DNA from: an uncultured Muribaculaceae bacterium
Lineage (GTDB): Bacteria > Bacteroidota > Bacteroidia > Bacteroidales > Muribaculaceae
Length of the DNA: 64,000 nt
Direction of reading: 5' to 3'
Assembly (NCBI GenBank): GCA_910578095.1
Contig: CAJTOZ010000008.1
Location: 34,160 to 98,159 of the forward strand
In this document: in pieces, positions 16,837-29,053 of the stretch
How positions within the stretch are numbered: the first letter of the stretch is position 1
Layout: the number at the start of each line of letters is the position of its first letter
Position numbers and translations under genes: made by a program
The notes under the pieces: model-generated
The model's input: the letters and a program-made list of their open reading frames with translations, nothing else
What the model was told of the DNA's origin: nothing
Database searches by the model: none

Positions 16837-17841
16837 TCAGAATAGTTGTGAGAACGTACGGCGTCCGCGTATGAAGTAGTCGACAAGGATATTGCGGCGC
16901 GCATCGGGCCGCGAACGCAACAGATCGACAGAAGGATGGACCGTGTAGTTGCCGCGCATGCTGCGGAAGTCGCGATGGGCACGGAGCACAGCGCCTGCAT
17001 TGGCAAAATCCAGAGTGGCAACAAAACGGGCCCACGCCACAGCGTCAAGCAAACGCCGGCGCAGAAGTGTGCGCCTGCGCGTGGTATCGGGCAGATTTTT
17101 GTGAAGCATAAGAAGATTGTTGCGGAAATTAAGATAGGTTTTCCTGGGATTTCCGGCCGCGAGCGATCCACCCCCCAGATGCTCCACCACGCTTGACGGC
17201 ACTACGGCAATGCGGCTGCCCGACAGCAATATGCGCCAGCAAAGATCTATTTCTTCCATGTGAGCGAAAAAATCGGCATCCAGGCCGCCAAGACGGAGAT
17301 ACAGTTCGGTCCTAACCATGAAGGCCGCTCCGCTCGCCCAGAATACATCCGCCGGGGAATCGTATTGTCCGCGGTCCTCCTCGCAGTGGTCGAATATCCG
17401 ACCACGGCAAAAAGGATAGCCGTTACGATCCAGAAAACCTCCGCAAGCCCCGGCATATTCAAAGCGTGATGGATCGGAATGGCTCAATATTTTAGGCTGG
17501 CATGCTCCGGCATCCGGATGCGCGTCCATATAATCCACCAGGGGACCGAGCCATCCCGCACGCGTGGCCACATCACTGTTCAGCAATACGGTGTAGTGGT
17601 ATCGCGTGGCTGCGAGGGCACGGTTGTAGCCCTCGGCGAAACCATAGTTTTTATCGAATGCGAGCACCTTCACTTCCGGAAATTCGCTGCGCAACACTTC
17701 GACCGAAGCATCCGAGCTGCCATTGTCGGCCACTATTATATCAGCCAATTCTCCATCGGTGGTGGCGATGACCGACGGCAGGAAACGACGCAGCAACGCG
17801 ACACCGTTCCAATTAAGTATTATTACTGCTACCTTTTTCAT
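16837..17841 (-). CDS. Family 2 glycosyltransferase, rhamnosyltransferase-like
   Basis: 334 residues from the ATG at 17841 (MKKVAVIILNWNGVALL); the frame extends upstream only through the acyltransferase gene. VADNGSSDASVEVL, LLNSDV (DxD-type) near residue 90, and the late HMEEIDLCWRI near residue 215 are the blocks of the WcaE/RfbN-like GT2 group that transfers deoxysugars. It is the last gene of a four-gene run (aminotransferase, MtaB, acyltransferase, this) joined by four-base overlaps, which suggests envelope glycan or lipid A-linked work. Confidence 0.88.
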   Translation of the reverse strand: MKKVAVIILNWNGVALLRRFLPSVIATTDGELADIIVADNGSSDASVEVLRSEFPEVKVLAFDKNYGFAEGYNRALAATRYHYTVLLNSDVATRAGWLGPLVDYMDAHPDAGACQPKILSHSDPSRFEYAGACGGFLDRNGYPFCRGRIFDHCEEDRGQYDSPADVFWASGAAFMVRTELYLRLGGLDADFFAHMEEIDLCWRILLSGSRIAVVPSSVVEHLGGGSLAAGNPRKTYLNFRNNLLMLHKNLPDTTRRRTLLRRRLLDAVAWARFVATLDFANAGAVLRAHRDFRSMRGNYTVHPSVDLLRSRPDARRNILVDYFIRGRRTFSQLF

Positions 17842-18737
17842 TCTGCAGGAAGACTTACGGGATATTTCCAGCGCTTGTGGGTCCATAGCCATATCGAGGG
17901 CTGCCGGCGGATGGTGGCCTGCAACATGCCTGCATAGGCATCTGTGATGGCACCGGCTTCCTCGGCGGCGGCATGTTCGCACACAAGGCGGCACACTATA
18001 CGGTAATGGCCGCGGGATATGCGCTCCATATCCCAATATATTACCGCCGTATCAAGCTTACGCGCCACGGTTTCAGTGCCGGTGATCATGGCCGTGGGAT
18101 GGTTCAGGAACATCATTACCCGGGTGGGATCGCCATGACTTGGCTTCTGATCGCTCATGAATCCGGTGATGAAACGTCGGCCATCGCGCCGCAGGCGGAT
18201 GAGATCGCGGAACACCGTAGCTTTCGGATAGGCCGAGGCCCCGAAACGCGCACGAATATCAAGCATAAGAGCATCGAACACCTTGTTGTTCAACGGACGG
18301 TACACGAAACCGAAGTCGGCATCATCCCCTACCCGCGCAGCGGTGTGAAGCCCTACCGAAGTGGCCCATTCCCAATTTCCACAATGCGAGAAATACGCCA
18401 CTATATCACGCCCCTCGGCAAATAGACGGTCTATGAGTTCGACGTTGTCGAAATGCATGCGCCGGCGCATCTCCGATGCACTCATCCGCAACAGCTTGAC
18501 ACTTTCCACGGCATTGTCGGCGAAATGGCGATAGAACTGCCGTTCTATGCGTCGCAATTCTTTTCCGGATTTATCGGGGAACGACGCCTCGAGATTGCCC
18601 CGCACTGTGGACAGACGGTAGCGCGCCACATAGCGCAGCAACACATACCCTACATCGCTGAACACATACAGGACCCTTAGCGGCAGGCGCGCCATGGCGC
18701 CCAGCATTCCTCCGGCAAGTCTTTGGCCCCAGCTCAT
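17838..18737 (-). CDS. LpxL/HtrB-like lipid A acyltransferase
   Basis: 299-residue membrane-associated acyltransferase. The catalytic H(X4)E/D motif appears as SHCGNWEWA near residue 113, and the FMSDQKPSHGDPTRVMMFLNHPTA region near residue 195 is the substrate pocket block of the LpxL family (PF03279). An N-terminal hydrophobic segment (about 5-30) should dock it to the inner membrane. It probably adds a secondary fatty acid to lipid A. It overlaps both neighbours by four bases. Confidence 0.9.
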   Translation of the reverse strand: MSWGQRLAGGMLGAMARLPLRVLYVFSDVGYVLLRYVARYRLSTVRGNLEASFPDKSGKELRRIERQFYRHFADNAVESVKLLRMSASEMRRRMHFDNVELIDRLFAEGRDIVAYFSHCGNWEWATSVGLHTAARVGDDADFGFVYRPLNNKVFDALMLDIRARFGASAYPKATVFRDLIRLRRDGRRFITGFMSDQKPSHGDPTRVMMFLNHPTAMITGTETVARKLDTAVIYWDMERISRGHYRIVCRLVCEHAAAEEAGAITDAYAGMLQATIRRQPSIWLWTHKRWKYPVSLPAE

Positions 18738-20053
18738 ACGAGTGTGCTGTCTTTGAACAATTCTTCGGCCGCATCCATGCCTCCGAGGCGCACGCCCACT
18801 ATAGTATTGTCGAGAGCAGCCGGCGCGTCAAGCTCCACACGCAGATAATTGTCGGTGAAGCCGGCCATACGATGGCCCGGGCGAGGATGCTCCAGGAGCA
18901 CGGGCCGCACCGTGCCCTCGAAAGGAGCAGCAAAAGCCGCATACAGCTTCTCGCTCACCGCAAGCATGGTGCGGGTGCGCCTGTGCTTATCGTCGGGACT
19001 GACCACCGGCGTTATTTCAAGAGCTCGTGTGCCCGGACGCTCGCTGTACGTGAACACATGCAGACGCGACACCGGCAACGATGCCACAAAATCCCGCGAG
19101 CGGGCAAAACGCTCTTCTGTCTCCCCGCGTGCACCCACAATCAGGTCGACACCTATGAAGGCATGGGGCATGGCCGCCTTTATGCGTTCCATCTTGTGGC
19201 GAAAAAGAGCCGTATCGTAGTGACGGCGCATGAGCGCGAGCACCTCATCATCGCCGCTTTGCAGCGGCACATGGAAATGGGGCATGAAGCGGCGCGAGCC
19301 GGCCACGAAGTCAATGATTTCATCGGTCAGCAGATTGGGCTCGATGCTGGATATGCGATAACGTTCTATACCATCCACATTGTCGAGCGCACGGCATAGG
19401 TCAAGGAAGTTGTCGGAACGCCCCTTTCCGAAATCGCCGATGTTCACACCCGTTATCACTATCTCTTTACCCCCTTCGGCCGCTACTCCGCGTGCCTGCT
19501 CCACGAGCTGCTCGATGGTGCCGGAACGCGATCGCCCGCGTGCTGCCGGTATTGTACAGTAGCTGCACCAATAGTCGCAGCCATCCTGCACTTTAAGGAA
19601 GTAGCGCGTACGGTCGCCGCGGGAACAGGACGGGGAGAACTCGCGTATGTCGCGCGACGGACGCACAAAGGTGCGTGCTTCGCGGTCGCGGCTCCAGGCG
19701 TCCACAAAATCGGCGATATCCAGCTTACGGTCCATTCCGGCCACTATCTCCACACCGGGCAGGGACGCCACTTCATCGCTTTTAAGTTGTGCATAGCAGC
19801 CTGTCACAATAATAGCCGCACCTGGATGGCGGCGATGGAGCGAGCGTATGGTCTGGCGGCATTTCTTATCGGCAAGTTCCGTCACGCTGCAGGTATTGAC
19901 AACAATGAAATCGGGAGCTTCGCCGGGAGTGGCGCGACGCACACCATGCTCGGCAAGGATACCGGCCACGGTGGATGTCTCCGCAAAATTCAGTTTACAC
20001 CCAAAGGTATGGAACAGGGCCGTGCGTGTGCCGAAAGTGCTATGGTCAATCAT
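18734..20053 (-). CDS. mtaB: tRNA t6A37 methylthiotransferase MtaB
   Basis: 439-residue radical-SAM enzyme that converts t6A37 to ms2t6A in tRNAs reading ANN codons. An N-terminal UPF0004 domain holds FGCKLNFAETS with its iron-sulfur cysteine, then NTCSVT and VTGCYAQ. The radical-SAM CxxxCxxC is in CDYWCSYCTIPAARG near residue 155, and a TRAM-like tail closes the protein (about 375-439). The order and spacing match MtaB rather than MiaB. It is coupled by ATGA overlaps in a run with envelope genes, a common arrangement without clear functional meaning. Confidence 0.93.
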   Translation of the reverse strand: MIDHSTFGTRTALFHTFGCKLNFAETSTVAGILAEHGVRRATPGEAPDFIVVNTCSVTELADKKCRQTIRSLHRRHPGAAIIVTGCYAQLKSDEVASLPGVEIVAGMDRKLDIADFVDAWSRDREARTFVRPSRDIREFSPSCSRGDRTRYFLKVQDGCDYWCSYCTIPAARGRSRSGTIEQLVEQARGVAAEGGKEIVITGVNIGDFGKGRSDNFLDLCRALDNVDGIERYRISSIEPNLLTDEIIDFVAGSRRFMPHFHVPLQSGDDEVLALMRRHYDTALFRHKMERIKAAMPHAFIGVDLIVGARGETEERFARSRDFVASLPVSRLHVFTYSERPGTRALEITPVVSPDDKHRRTRTMLAVSEKLYAAFAAPFEGTVRPVLLEHPRPGHRMAGFTDNYLRVELDAPAALDNTIVGVRLGGMDAAEELFKDSTLV

Positions 20054-21189
20054 GATTCCTTGTAATCGTTAATAATGCGGGCTATCTCGCATGCATCGTC
20101 CACAGATGTGCACGACGATATGGGCAGACACAGTAGCGTGCGTGCCTGCTCATCGGTGAAAGGCGCCTCTGTGTGGCCATACTGTGCTGCATAGCACGGC
20201 TGAAGGTATGGAGGCACGGGATAGTTGATATCCGTGTGCACACCGTGTGCCAAAAGGTAGTCCCGGAAAGCATCGCGGCGGGGAGTGCGCACCACAAACT
20301 GATGCCACACACACTCTCTGCCCACGGCTGCCGCAGGCAGAGACACCGCTGCATTGCGTATGGTGCGCATGTAGGCGGCGGCTACATCCATACGGGCACC
20401 GTTCACGACATCCGTGTAAGGGAGCTTCACGGCAAGTACCGCTGCCTGAAGAGGGTCAAGACGGCAATTAAAGCCTGCATATATATTATGATAACGGCGG
20501 TCGCTTCCATAATTTGCAAGCGCACGCACTGCGGCGGCCAAAGCGGCGTCGTCGGTAGTGACGGCGCCGGCATCGCCAAGCGCACCGATATTCTTTGTAG
20601 GATAAAAGCTGAACGCAGCGGCATGCCCGAGCGACCCTGTACGGCACGATGGATTGAACAGGCCGCATTCCGAACCGCAGGCTCCTATGGCCTGGGCATT
20701 ATCCTCCACGACTATCAGATCGCGCTCCACAGCTATAGCCTTCAACTCGGCATTCCAACACACGCGCCCATATAGATGCACGGGAAGCATCGCCCTCGTG
20801 CGTGGAGATAATGCATTGCGGACAGCATCGGCCGACATAAGGGAAGTGTCGGGATCGATATCAACAAACACGGGCTTAAGGTCCGAATCCGTAACCGCAA
20901 GCACTGAGGCTACATAGGTGTTGGCAGGCACCAGCACCTCGTCGCCGGCATGCAGACGCCCGAGTTGAATGAGCGCCCGGAAAATCATGCGCATGGCGTC
21001 CAATCCATTGCTCACGCCTATGGCATGAGCCGTACCGGTCTGTTCGGCCAGCAAATGCTCAAACCTCTCTACCTCAGGCCCGCCGATATAGCGTCCCGAC
21101 AATGCCACACGGTCGAGGGCCGCACGTATTTCGGGCATGAACGGGCTATTGACAGTACCTAAATCAAGAAATGGATAATTCTTACTCAT
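20050..21189 (-). CDS. DegT/DnrJ/EryC1/StrS-family sugar aminotransferase
   Basis: 379-residue PLP enzyme that transfers an amino group to a keto-sugar nucleotide. The PLP-lysine motif SFYPTKNIGALGDAG lies near residue 190, VEDNAQAIGA near residue 155, and the NYPVPPYLQPCY block near residue 330 is typical. It is the first gene of the run with MtaB, acyltransferase and glycosyltransferase, so it may supply an amino-sugar for a surface glycan. No dedicated dehydratase is nearby. The keto-sugar substrate cannot be told from sequence. Confidence 0.9.
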   Translation of the reverse strand: MSKNYPFLDLGTVNSPFMPEIRAALDRVALSGRYIGGPEVERFEHLLAEQTGTAHAIGVSNGLDAMRMIFRALIQLGRLHAGDEVLVPANTYVASVLAVTDSDLKPVFVDIDPDTSLMSADAVRNALSPRTRAMLPVHLYGRVCWNAELKAIAVERDLIVVEDNAQAIGACGSECGLFNPSCRTGSLGHAAAFSFYPTKNIGALGDAGAVTTDDAALAAAVRALANYGSDRRYHNIYAGFNCRLDPLQAAVLAVKLPYTDVVNGARMDVAAAYMRTIRNAAVSLPAAAVGRECVWHQFVVRTPRRDAFRDYLLAHGVHTDINYPVPPYLQPCYAAQYGHTEAPFTDEQARTLLCLPISSCTSVDDACEIARIINDYKES

Positions 21190-21237
21190 CTATGATGATT
21201 TTATTTGCGAATTTACGAATTTTTCACGACAAATCCG

Positions 21238-21245
21238 TATCTTTG
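21238..21245 (+). promoter_or_regulatory. -7 promoter element for the 21284 operon
   Basis: TATCTTTG fits TAnnTTTG, 38 bases before the start codon. TTTA at 21212 is a weak -33 candidate with a slightly long spacer. Confidence 0.5.
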
Positions 21246-21283
21246 CCATTAATCTTACTCATATAAATACGCGACACACTATT

Positions 21284-22744
21284 ATGAAAATGCACAACAC
21301 GCTTTTGGCGACGCTTATTTTTGCGTTTGCACTTACGTTGGGTTCCTGCTCCGGAAGCGGAGACGACATACTGGCCACTATTCCCGCTGATGCGTCCATG
21401 ATAGAGCATATAGATGCCGAGGCCATCATCGGAAGCGCCGGCTGCATAAAAAAAGACGGAAAATGGGAGCTCGGCGGCACTCTTGACCGGTTGTGCGAAT
21501 CGCTCAACTCAGAAGAGCGGGACAATATCGAAGGAACGCTGGCTGCGCTACCGGTGGTGGATGCCGGCAACATCTATTTCTACACCTACCGCAACCACGG
21601 TTTCGTGACCTGTCTCGTCAACCACCCCACAGTATTGGCCGAAGCCCTCGAGACGCATCTGGGGCGCCCCGACAAAGTCGGAGGTTTCAAGGTGTATGAA
21701 GATAAAATAGCCCTGCGCGGCAATCAGGCATGGCTGTCCGACGATATCGATGCGCTCGCCGATGCATTGAAATCAGCCGAAAGCAAATCGGTGGCCGATA
21801 ACAAAGACTTGGTCAAAGCCCTCGAACTCAATGGCGCCTCGTTCACATGCGTGATAAATCCGGCCTCCGTGATAGCAGCCAATCCCTACCTCGCCATTTC
21901 ACAATCCTCCGCTGACGGATTTCTCTATAATTTAGCGGCCATCTCCGGTACGCTGAAAGAAAATAAAATCGAAGGCAACGCCTACTCTTTCACTACCGAC
22001 GGAGAAAAAATAAGCATGGCAGATATCCTGGGACCAATAGACGACAAATTCACCAACTATCTTCCCGACAACACTCTGATAGCCTACGCTTTCGGCAAAA
22101 TCAACAACCAATGGCTTGAGAAATATGCGGAAGCCACAGGCATGAGAGGCATCGGTGCCGTCAAGAAATATTTTGACGCCGTAAACGGAACCGGCGCAAT
22201 AGCCATCGCTCCCCCGACAAAATTCGACAATATATTGAAACTTTCGGAGTGGACCGCGACCATAGCCGTTCAATACGACAAAGGCACCGCCGACCAACTC
22301 ATTGAGCTCGCTGCATCTCTCGAGACACACGGCATGAAAGTGGAACTGCTTTCCGACCAGCTTTGCGTATCGGTGCCTGGAGGCATTGGCCTGCTGAACC
22401 CTGCCAACTTTTTCATCGGCTACTTCGACGGAATGCTTATCGCCTCCACGCGCCGCATAGAAAAGAAAAGCGACAGCAAGCTCGGACACTACTTCAATGG
22501 TTATTCCGCAGCAGGATTCATCAGCCTGCCTGCCGACGGCGATATAGTAAAAGGCTTCGGAGCACCATTCGGACTGAAGGGTACCGTAGTATCGACAGAT
22601 AAGGACACTCATGGCGTTCTGGAACTGGAAGGCAGCAACAAGCCTTTTGTAGAGAGCCTGATCAGTGCTTTCACCGACGATGCTTTCCAGCGCAAGGCCA
22701 TTGAAACCATAGGTCAGCTGCAGGAGCAGGAAAACGAACAATGA
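21284..22744 (+). CDS. DUF4836-like lipoprotein
   Basis: 486 residues. A lipoprotein signal ends at GSC (Cys-22), then IPADASMIEHIDAEAII, which recalls the VPADA start of Bacteroidetes DUF4836 proteins. The rest alternates strands and helices with no enzyme motif. The C-terminus KPFVESLISAFTDDAFQ also fits that family. It is probably exported to the envelope; the function is unknown. It overlaps the following ABC ATPase gene by four bases and begins a five-gene run reaching the alkyltransferase gene. Confidence 0.65.
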   Translation: MKMHNTLLATLIFAFALTLGSCSGSGDDILATIPADASMIEHIDAEAIIGSAGCIKKDGKWELGGTLDRLCESLNSEERDNIEGTLAALPVVDAGNIYFYTYRNHGFVTCLVNHPTVLAEALETHLGRPDKVGGFKVYEDKIALRGNQAWLSDDIDALADALKSAESKSVADNKDLVKALELNGASFTCVINPASVIAANPYLAISQSSADGFLYNLAAISGTLKENKIEGNAYSFTTDGEKISMADILGPIDDKFTNYLPDNTLIAYAFGKINNQWLEKYAEATGMRGIGAVKKYFDAVNGTGAIAIAPPTKFDNILKLSEWTATIAVQYDKGTADQLIELAASLETHGMKVELLSDQLCVSVPGGIGLLNPANFFIGYFDGMLIASTRRIEKKSDSKLGHYFNGYSAAGFISLPADGDIVKGFGAPFGLKGTVVSTDKDTHGVLELEGSNKPFVESLISAFTDDAFQRKAIETIGQLQEQENEQ

Positions 22745-23400
22745 TAACAGAAATCACACTCTCCGGAGTGCTTCCGGCTGTCTTTGCCGGCATGGCCGGA
22801 GAAGAACCGATGTGCAACTCGCAGGTGTGGCTGCATGATGTACGGCTGCAACGTGGCCGACGCTATATCATCCATGCCGAGAGCGGCACGGGCAAATCGT
22901 CGCTGTGCAGCTTCATATACGGCAACCGCCGGGACTACTCCGGGACAATACTGTTCGACGGTATCGACATACGCACACTCGGAATCAACGGTTGGTGCGA
23001 TGTCCGCCGAAGCGCTATCGCGTTGCTTCCACAAGAGATGCGACTGTTTCCGGAGCTTACGGTGATGGAAAATATCGAGCTGAAAAATTCACTCACCGGA
23101 TTCCGCTCCTCCGACGAAATCCACCGTATGCTGGCCGAACTTGAGATCGAAAACAAAGCCGACACTCCCGCCGGACTGCTATCGATAGGCCAGCAGCAAC
23201 GTGTGGCGTTGGTGCGCACGCTGTGTCAGCCGTTTGACTTCGTGCTGCTTGATGAACCGGTAAGCCATCTCGACGTCCGCAACAATGCCATCGCAGCTGA
23301 AATGGTACAGCGGGAGGCCGACAAACAGGGCGCGGCCATAATAGCAACCTCCGTGGGCAACCATCTGTCTCTTACCGATTACACCTCCATAAAGCTATGA
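22741..23400 (+). CDS. ABC transporter ATPase, LolD/MacB-like
   Basis: 219 residues. Walker A is ESGTGKSSL (near residue 50), with the aromatic and alpha-helical regions in order. The signature is short and variant (LLSIGQQQRVALVRTL near residue 146) and Walker B is FVLLDEPVSHLD. The switch His is replaced in IATSVGNHLSL, which looks degenerate. It is coupled by ATGA overlaps to a lipoprotein gene and to the permease gene, suggesting an envelope mechanotransmission or lipoprotein-related transporter rather than an importer. Confidence 0.82.
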   Translation: MITEITLSGVLPAVFAGMAGEEPMCNSQVWLHDVRLQRGRRYIIHAESGTGKSSLCSFIYGNRRDYSGTILFDGIDIRTLGINGWCDVRRSAIALLPQEMRLFPELTVMENIELKNSLTGFRSSDEIHRMLAELEIENKADTPAGLLSIGQQQRVALVRTLCQPFDFVLLDEPVSHLDVRNNAIAAEMVQREADKQGAAIIATSVGNHLSLTDYTSIKL

Positions 23401-24608
23401 ACAGGCACGGCAAAACAAGTGCCGGTATTGTGCGCCGGCTGCTGAGACGCAATGTGAGCGCGGTTCAGATCATAGGCTACGCTTTTGCCTCATTGGTAGG
23501 ATTGACCATAGTACTGACCGCCATACAATTTTACCTCGATGCATCCGGGGTGTTCACCTCCCGCGACGCTGGCGCCTTGCAGCGTGACTACCTTGTAGTG
23601 TCCAAGCAAATAGGCCTCACCGACCGCACCACCGGATTCACCGATGAAGAGATCGCCGACCTGGCGGCCCAGCCATGGGTCAATGCCACCGGCGCCTTCA
23701 CGGCTTCAAGATTCAAAGCGGCTATTGGTGTGGATTTTGCCGGACGGGGTATGTCGACCGAGACATTTTTCGAAAGCATTCCTGACCAATTTTTCGATCA
23801 GTTGCCCACCGACTGGTATTTTGACACTTCGCTTGGCGAAGCCGGAGATGTACCCATAGTACTGTCACGCGATTATCTGGCGCTGTATAATTTCGGTTTC
23901 GCATCCACCCGCGGCCTCCCCACCCTGCGCGAAAGCGAGATAAGCAAAATACCGCTGACCGTGGCTATCCGAGGCTATGACGGGCACACTGTGCGCATGC
24001 GCGGCCATGTGGCAGGCTTTTCCTCGCGCATCAACACCATAGCCGTACCTGAGGACTTCATGGCGTGGGCCAATGCACGCTTCGGCACTCCGGGAGGAGA
24101 CACCGCTCCATCGCGCCTCGTGCTGGAAGTCAACACACCTGGCGACCCGGCAATAGCCCAATACATGCGGCGGCACTCGCTCGACATAGCCGGAGATAAG
24201 ATGGACAATGGCACCGCAGCATATTTCCTGCGGGTGGTCACTGGCGTAGTGATAGCTGTTGGAGCGGTAATCTCCCTTCTGTCATTTTTTATCCTTATGC
24301 TGAGCATATTCCTTCTCCTGCAAAAGAATCGGGGAAAACTGCAGCGCCTGATGCTGCTCGGATATTCGCCGGACGATGTTGCTCGCCCGTATATCACCCT
24401 TATACTGACAGTCAACGCCACAGTTCTCGTTTTGTCCTGCGCCGTTGCATGGGGCGCATCTGCGATGTGGAGCGATGCCCTGCGCACAATCGGTGCCGAA
24501 CCGGCATCGCCGGCCACAGCTTTCGCCACAGGTTTTATAGTAATGGGTGCGGTTTCCGCTATAAACATAGTGTCGGTGCGCCGCCGCATGCGTAAGGATT
24601 TCCGATGA
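23397..24608 (+). CDS. FtsX/MacB-like ABC permease
   Basis: 403 residues. One membrane segment lies near residues 27-47, followed by a long soluble (periplasmic) region of about 220 residues, then three further segments near 277-305, 328-352 and 378-398. That 1+3 topology is the FtsX/MacB/LolCE plan. The short Arg-rich C-terminus is cytosolic. With the preceding ATPase it should form a type VII ABC assembly; cargo is unknown. Its stop overlaps umuC by four bases. Confidence 0.78.
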   Translation: MNRHGKTSAGIVRRLLRRNVSAVQIIGYAFASLVGLTIVLTAIQFYLDASGVFTSRDAGALQRDYLVVSKQIGLTDRTTGFTDEEIADLAAQPWVNATGAFTASRFKAAIGVDFAGRGMSTETFFESIPDQFFDQLPTDWYFDTSLGEAGDVPIVLSRDYLALYNFGFASTRGLPTLRESEISKIPLTVAIRGYDGHTVRMRGHVAGFSSRINTIAVPEDFMAWANARFGTPGGDTAPSRLVLEVNTPGDPAIAQYMRRHSLDIAGDKMDNGTAAYFLRVVTGVVIAVGAVISLLSFFILMLSIFLLLQKNRGKLQRLMLLGYSPDDVARPYITLILTVNATVLVLSCAVAWGASAMWSDALRTIGAEPASPATAFATGFIVMGAVSAINIVSVRRRMRKDFR

Positions 24609-25894
24609 TCGGACTGATAGACTGCAACAACTTTTTTGTGTCGTGCGAACGGGTGCACTCGCCTGAGCTGCGGTCGCCACGGCCCGTTGTCGTGCTGAGC
24701 AACAACGACGGGTGTGCCGTAGCATTGAGCAACGAAGCCAAGGCACTCGGTCTGAAGCGCGGCGATCCCTATTTCAAGATAAGACATATTTGCGACCGCC
24801 ACAATGTGGCGGTGGTGTCGGGCAACCACCGCATGTACAGCGACATATCCGCAAAAGTGATGTCAACGATACGCGATGTCGTGGCCGACATTCACGTCTA
24901 TTCCGTGGATGAGTGCTTCATCGACATGAACACATGGCGCGACAGCGACAGCCTGCTGGCGGTGGGGCGCAGTGTAGTGGATCGCGTAATGGCCGACACC
25001 GGCATACCCACATCGCTGGGTATAGCTCCGTCCATGACTCTCGCGAAAGTGGCATCGCGCTTTGCGAAAAAATTTTCCGGCTACCGCTCCGTGTGCCTTA
25101 TCGATAACGACAGCAAACGCCGCAAGGCTCTGTCCATGACCGACATATCCGAGATATGGGGAATAGGACGCCGGTTGTCGAGGCGCCTTCTGCCAATGGG
25201 CTACGACACGGCATTGAAATTTGCCGACATAGCAAAAGCCGATGTCGAACGCTCCTTTGCCATACCCCTGCAGCGAACATGGCGCGAACTCAACGGAGAA
25301 GCGTGCATAGGATTTGACGAACATTCCGAGCCTAAGAGGAAGCAAATGCAAGCAACACGCAGCTTTGCCAGAAACATCACCGAACCGGAACCGCTTGAGC
25401 AAGCCATGACAGCATTTGCGGCCATCATAGGCCGCAAACTGCGCATGCAACATTCCTGTGCGATATCTGTGGGAGTGTTCATACAGACCAACCGCTTCCG
25501 CGACGACCTGCCGCAATACCGCAACGAACATCATATACGTCTGGACGAACCTGTTTCTGACGATATGCACCTTGCGGCAGCCGCACAGAAATGTCTGCGC
25601 GCCATCTACCGACACGGCTACGGCTACAAACGTGCCGGCATGCTTGTGCTTGAGACCGTGGACGAGAGTGCAGCCCAACCATCTTTATTCATTCCTCCGG
25701 AACAGCGCGACAAATGCCGCCGGCTGATGCAGGCTGTCGACAGCATCAACGAGCGCGAGGGCAAGCGCGATTGCGTGCATCTGGGTTCATACGCGCCATT
25801 ATCGGCGCTGGTGCGCCGAGAGCACGCTACAGAAGCCGACGAAGGCCCTGTGTCCGGATTCACCCATCCGCCATGCTCTACGAAAGCCCCATAG
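24605..25894 (+). CDS. umuC: UmuC-type Y-family DNA polymerase
   Basis: 429 residues. The palm begins with [14 protein letters not shown] and continues with [16 protein letters not shown], and the catalytic acidic pair sits in [10 protein letters not shown] near residue 102. A UmuC-type thumb and little finger follow, and QPSLF near residue 358 is a beta-clamp-binding motif. It should carry out error-prone translesion synthesis. No umuD is next to it; instead it follows a membrane transporter and is overlapped by an alkyltransferase gene. No LexA-like operator was recognised upstream. Confidence 0.92.
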   Translation: MIGLIDCNNFFVSCERVHSPELRSPRPVVVLSNNDGCAVALSNEAKALGLKRGDPYFKIRHICDRHNVAVVSGNHRMYSDISAKVMSTIRDVVADIHVYSVDECFIDMNTWRDSDSLLAVGRSVVDRVMADTGIPTSLGIAPSMTLAKVASRFAKKFSGYRSVCLIDNDSKRRKALSMTDISEIWGIGRRLSRRLLPMGYDTALKFADIAKADVERSFAIPLQRTWRELNGEACIGFDEHSEPKRKQMQATRSFARNITEPEPLEQAMTAFAAIIGRKLRMQHSCAISVGVFIQTNRFRDDLPQYRNEHHIRLDEPVSDDMHLAAAAQKCLRAIYRHGYGYKRAGMLVLETVDESAAQPSLFIPPEQRDKCRRLMQAVDSINEREGKRDCVHLGSYAPLSALVRREHATEADEGPVSGFTHPPCSTKAP

Positions 25895-26313
25895 GATTGC
25901 TGTGCATCGAAAGCGACGGCACAGCGCTGCGCAGGTTATACCTGTGCACAGACGGTCATGATACCGGAATAAACGATCATCTGGAAATTGCCACCGCCAC
26001 ATGGCTCGACGCCTATTTTTCCCGCCGGCCATTGCCACCGCTGCCGGCCGTGCGCGCCGAGGGTTCGCCATTCAGAAAGCGCGTGTGGGCGGAGATGAGC
26101 CGTATAGCCTATGGCCACACCATGAGCTATGGCGAGCTGGCGCGTCGTGTACATTCCTCGGCGCGGGCCATCGGAGGAGCCGTGGGCGCCAACCCCGTGG
26201 CCATAATCCTTCCATGCCACCGCGTCATAGCTGCCGATGGCTCAATTGGAGGCTACGCCTACGGCCAGGATGCAAAACGCACCCTTCTCGAATTGGAGAA
26301 AGATGCGTTATAA
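25873..26313 (+). CDS. ogt: Methylated-DNA--protein-cysteine S-methyltransferase
   Basis: 146 residues from the ATG at 25873 ([16 protein letters not shown]); an upstream extension lies inside umuC. The DNA-binding helix-turn-helix is in [29 protein letters not shown], and the acceptor cysteine is in the invariant PCHRVI near residue 115. It repairs O6-alkylguanine by suicidal transfer. It overlaps the umuC end by 22 bases, so repair by reversal and by lesion bypass are co-expressed. Confidence 0.93.
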   Translation: MLYESPIGLLCIESDGTALRRLYLCTDGHDTGINDHLEIATATWLDAYFSRRPLPPLPAVRAEGSPFRKRVWAEMSRIAYGHTMSYGELARRVHSSARAIGGAVGANPVAIILPCHRVIAADGSIGGYAYGQDAKRTLLELEKDAL

Positions 26314-26333
26314 ATACTGTGCCGGGACTGTCG

Positions 26334-26774
26334 TCAGTCTATCTCAATAAGCGTGCCGTCGGGTGCAAACGTAAGGTCGACACCGCTTACGAGATCCACT
26401 TCGTAGCCACGATAGTCTCGTGATATTTCATTTATGCCATCGTTAGGGAAGTAATTGACCACGTACTCCGAGATCACTGCAGGAGCAATACCGTCGGGAA
26501 TCGTGCGTCCGTCGGGTGCATCCACATCGGTCCACTCGCCTATGGCATCGAACTCCACTTCGTAGCCGTTGGTGAAAGTGACCTTGTACTCGGTGTCGCC
26601 GTGCTTACCTTCCTTTTCCACGCGCTTCACCTCATAGCCGGAGAAATATTGTGCGAGAAACGTCTGAGCCGACTCCGGAAGCTGAATGGGGTTGATGGGC
26701 TCGTCATCGTCGGAACATGCGCATACGGCCGCGGTAAGGAGCGTGACAAGGGAGATAAAAATAAATTTCTTCAT
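26334..26774 (-). CDS. PepSY-like lipoprotein
   Basis: 146 residues with a lipoprotein signal ending at VCAC. Two PepSY-like repeats (DUF2874 type) follow: YFSGYEVKRVEKEGKHGDTEYKVTF and YFPNDGINEISRDYRGYEVDL, each ending in a strand with a conserved Glu/Asp. Such proteins are abundant in Bacteroides envelopes and are thought to inhibit or bind periplasmic partners, but the ligand is unknown. It is a single gene, convergent with the alkyltransferase gene and following the mutase terminator. Confidence 0.82.
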   Translation of the reverse strand: MKKFIFISLVTLLTAAVCACSDDDEPINPIQLPESAQTFLAQYFSGYEVKRVEKEGKHGDTEYKVTFTNGYEVEFDAIGEWTDVDAPDGRTIPDGIAPAVISEYVVNYFPNDGINEISRDYRGYEVDLVSGVDLTFAPDGTLIEID

Positions 26775-26849
26775 AACAATAGTTTTCTACGTTTGATTAA
26801 CCTATCATCATTAACAAGCGGAGCCTGCATTTGGTTCGCCAAGCGATAG

Positions 26850-26882
26850 AAAAGACGGCGACAAAAAATGTCGCCGTCTTTT
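26850..26882 (-). terminator. Terminator of the methylmalonyl-CoA mutase operon
   Basis: AAAAGACGGCGACA (26850-26863) pairs perfectly with TGTCGCCGTCTTTT (26869-26882) around a five-base A loop. On the minus strand the stem is flanked by T residues. It lies 24 bases after the mutase stop. Confidence 0.9.
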
Positions 26883-26906
26883 CATAAGATGGGAAAGGAA
26901 CCCGGA

Positions 26907-29045
<2,139 letters not shown>

Positions 29046-29053
29046 AGCCGGGC

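Noticed and set aside
16837..18036. Longer start for the rhamnosyltransferase-like gene at 18036
   Set aside because: It would run 200 bases into the acyltransferase gene and adds Arg/Cys-rich sequence with no relatives in the GT2 family.
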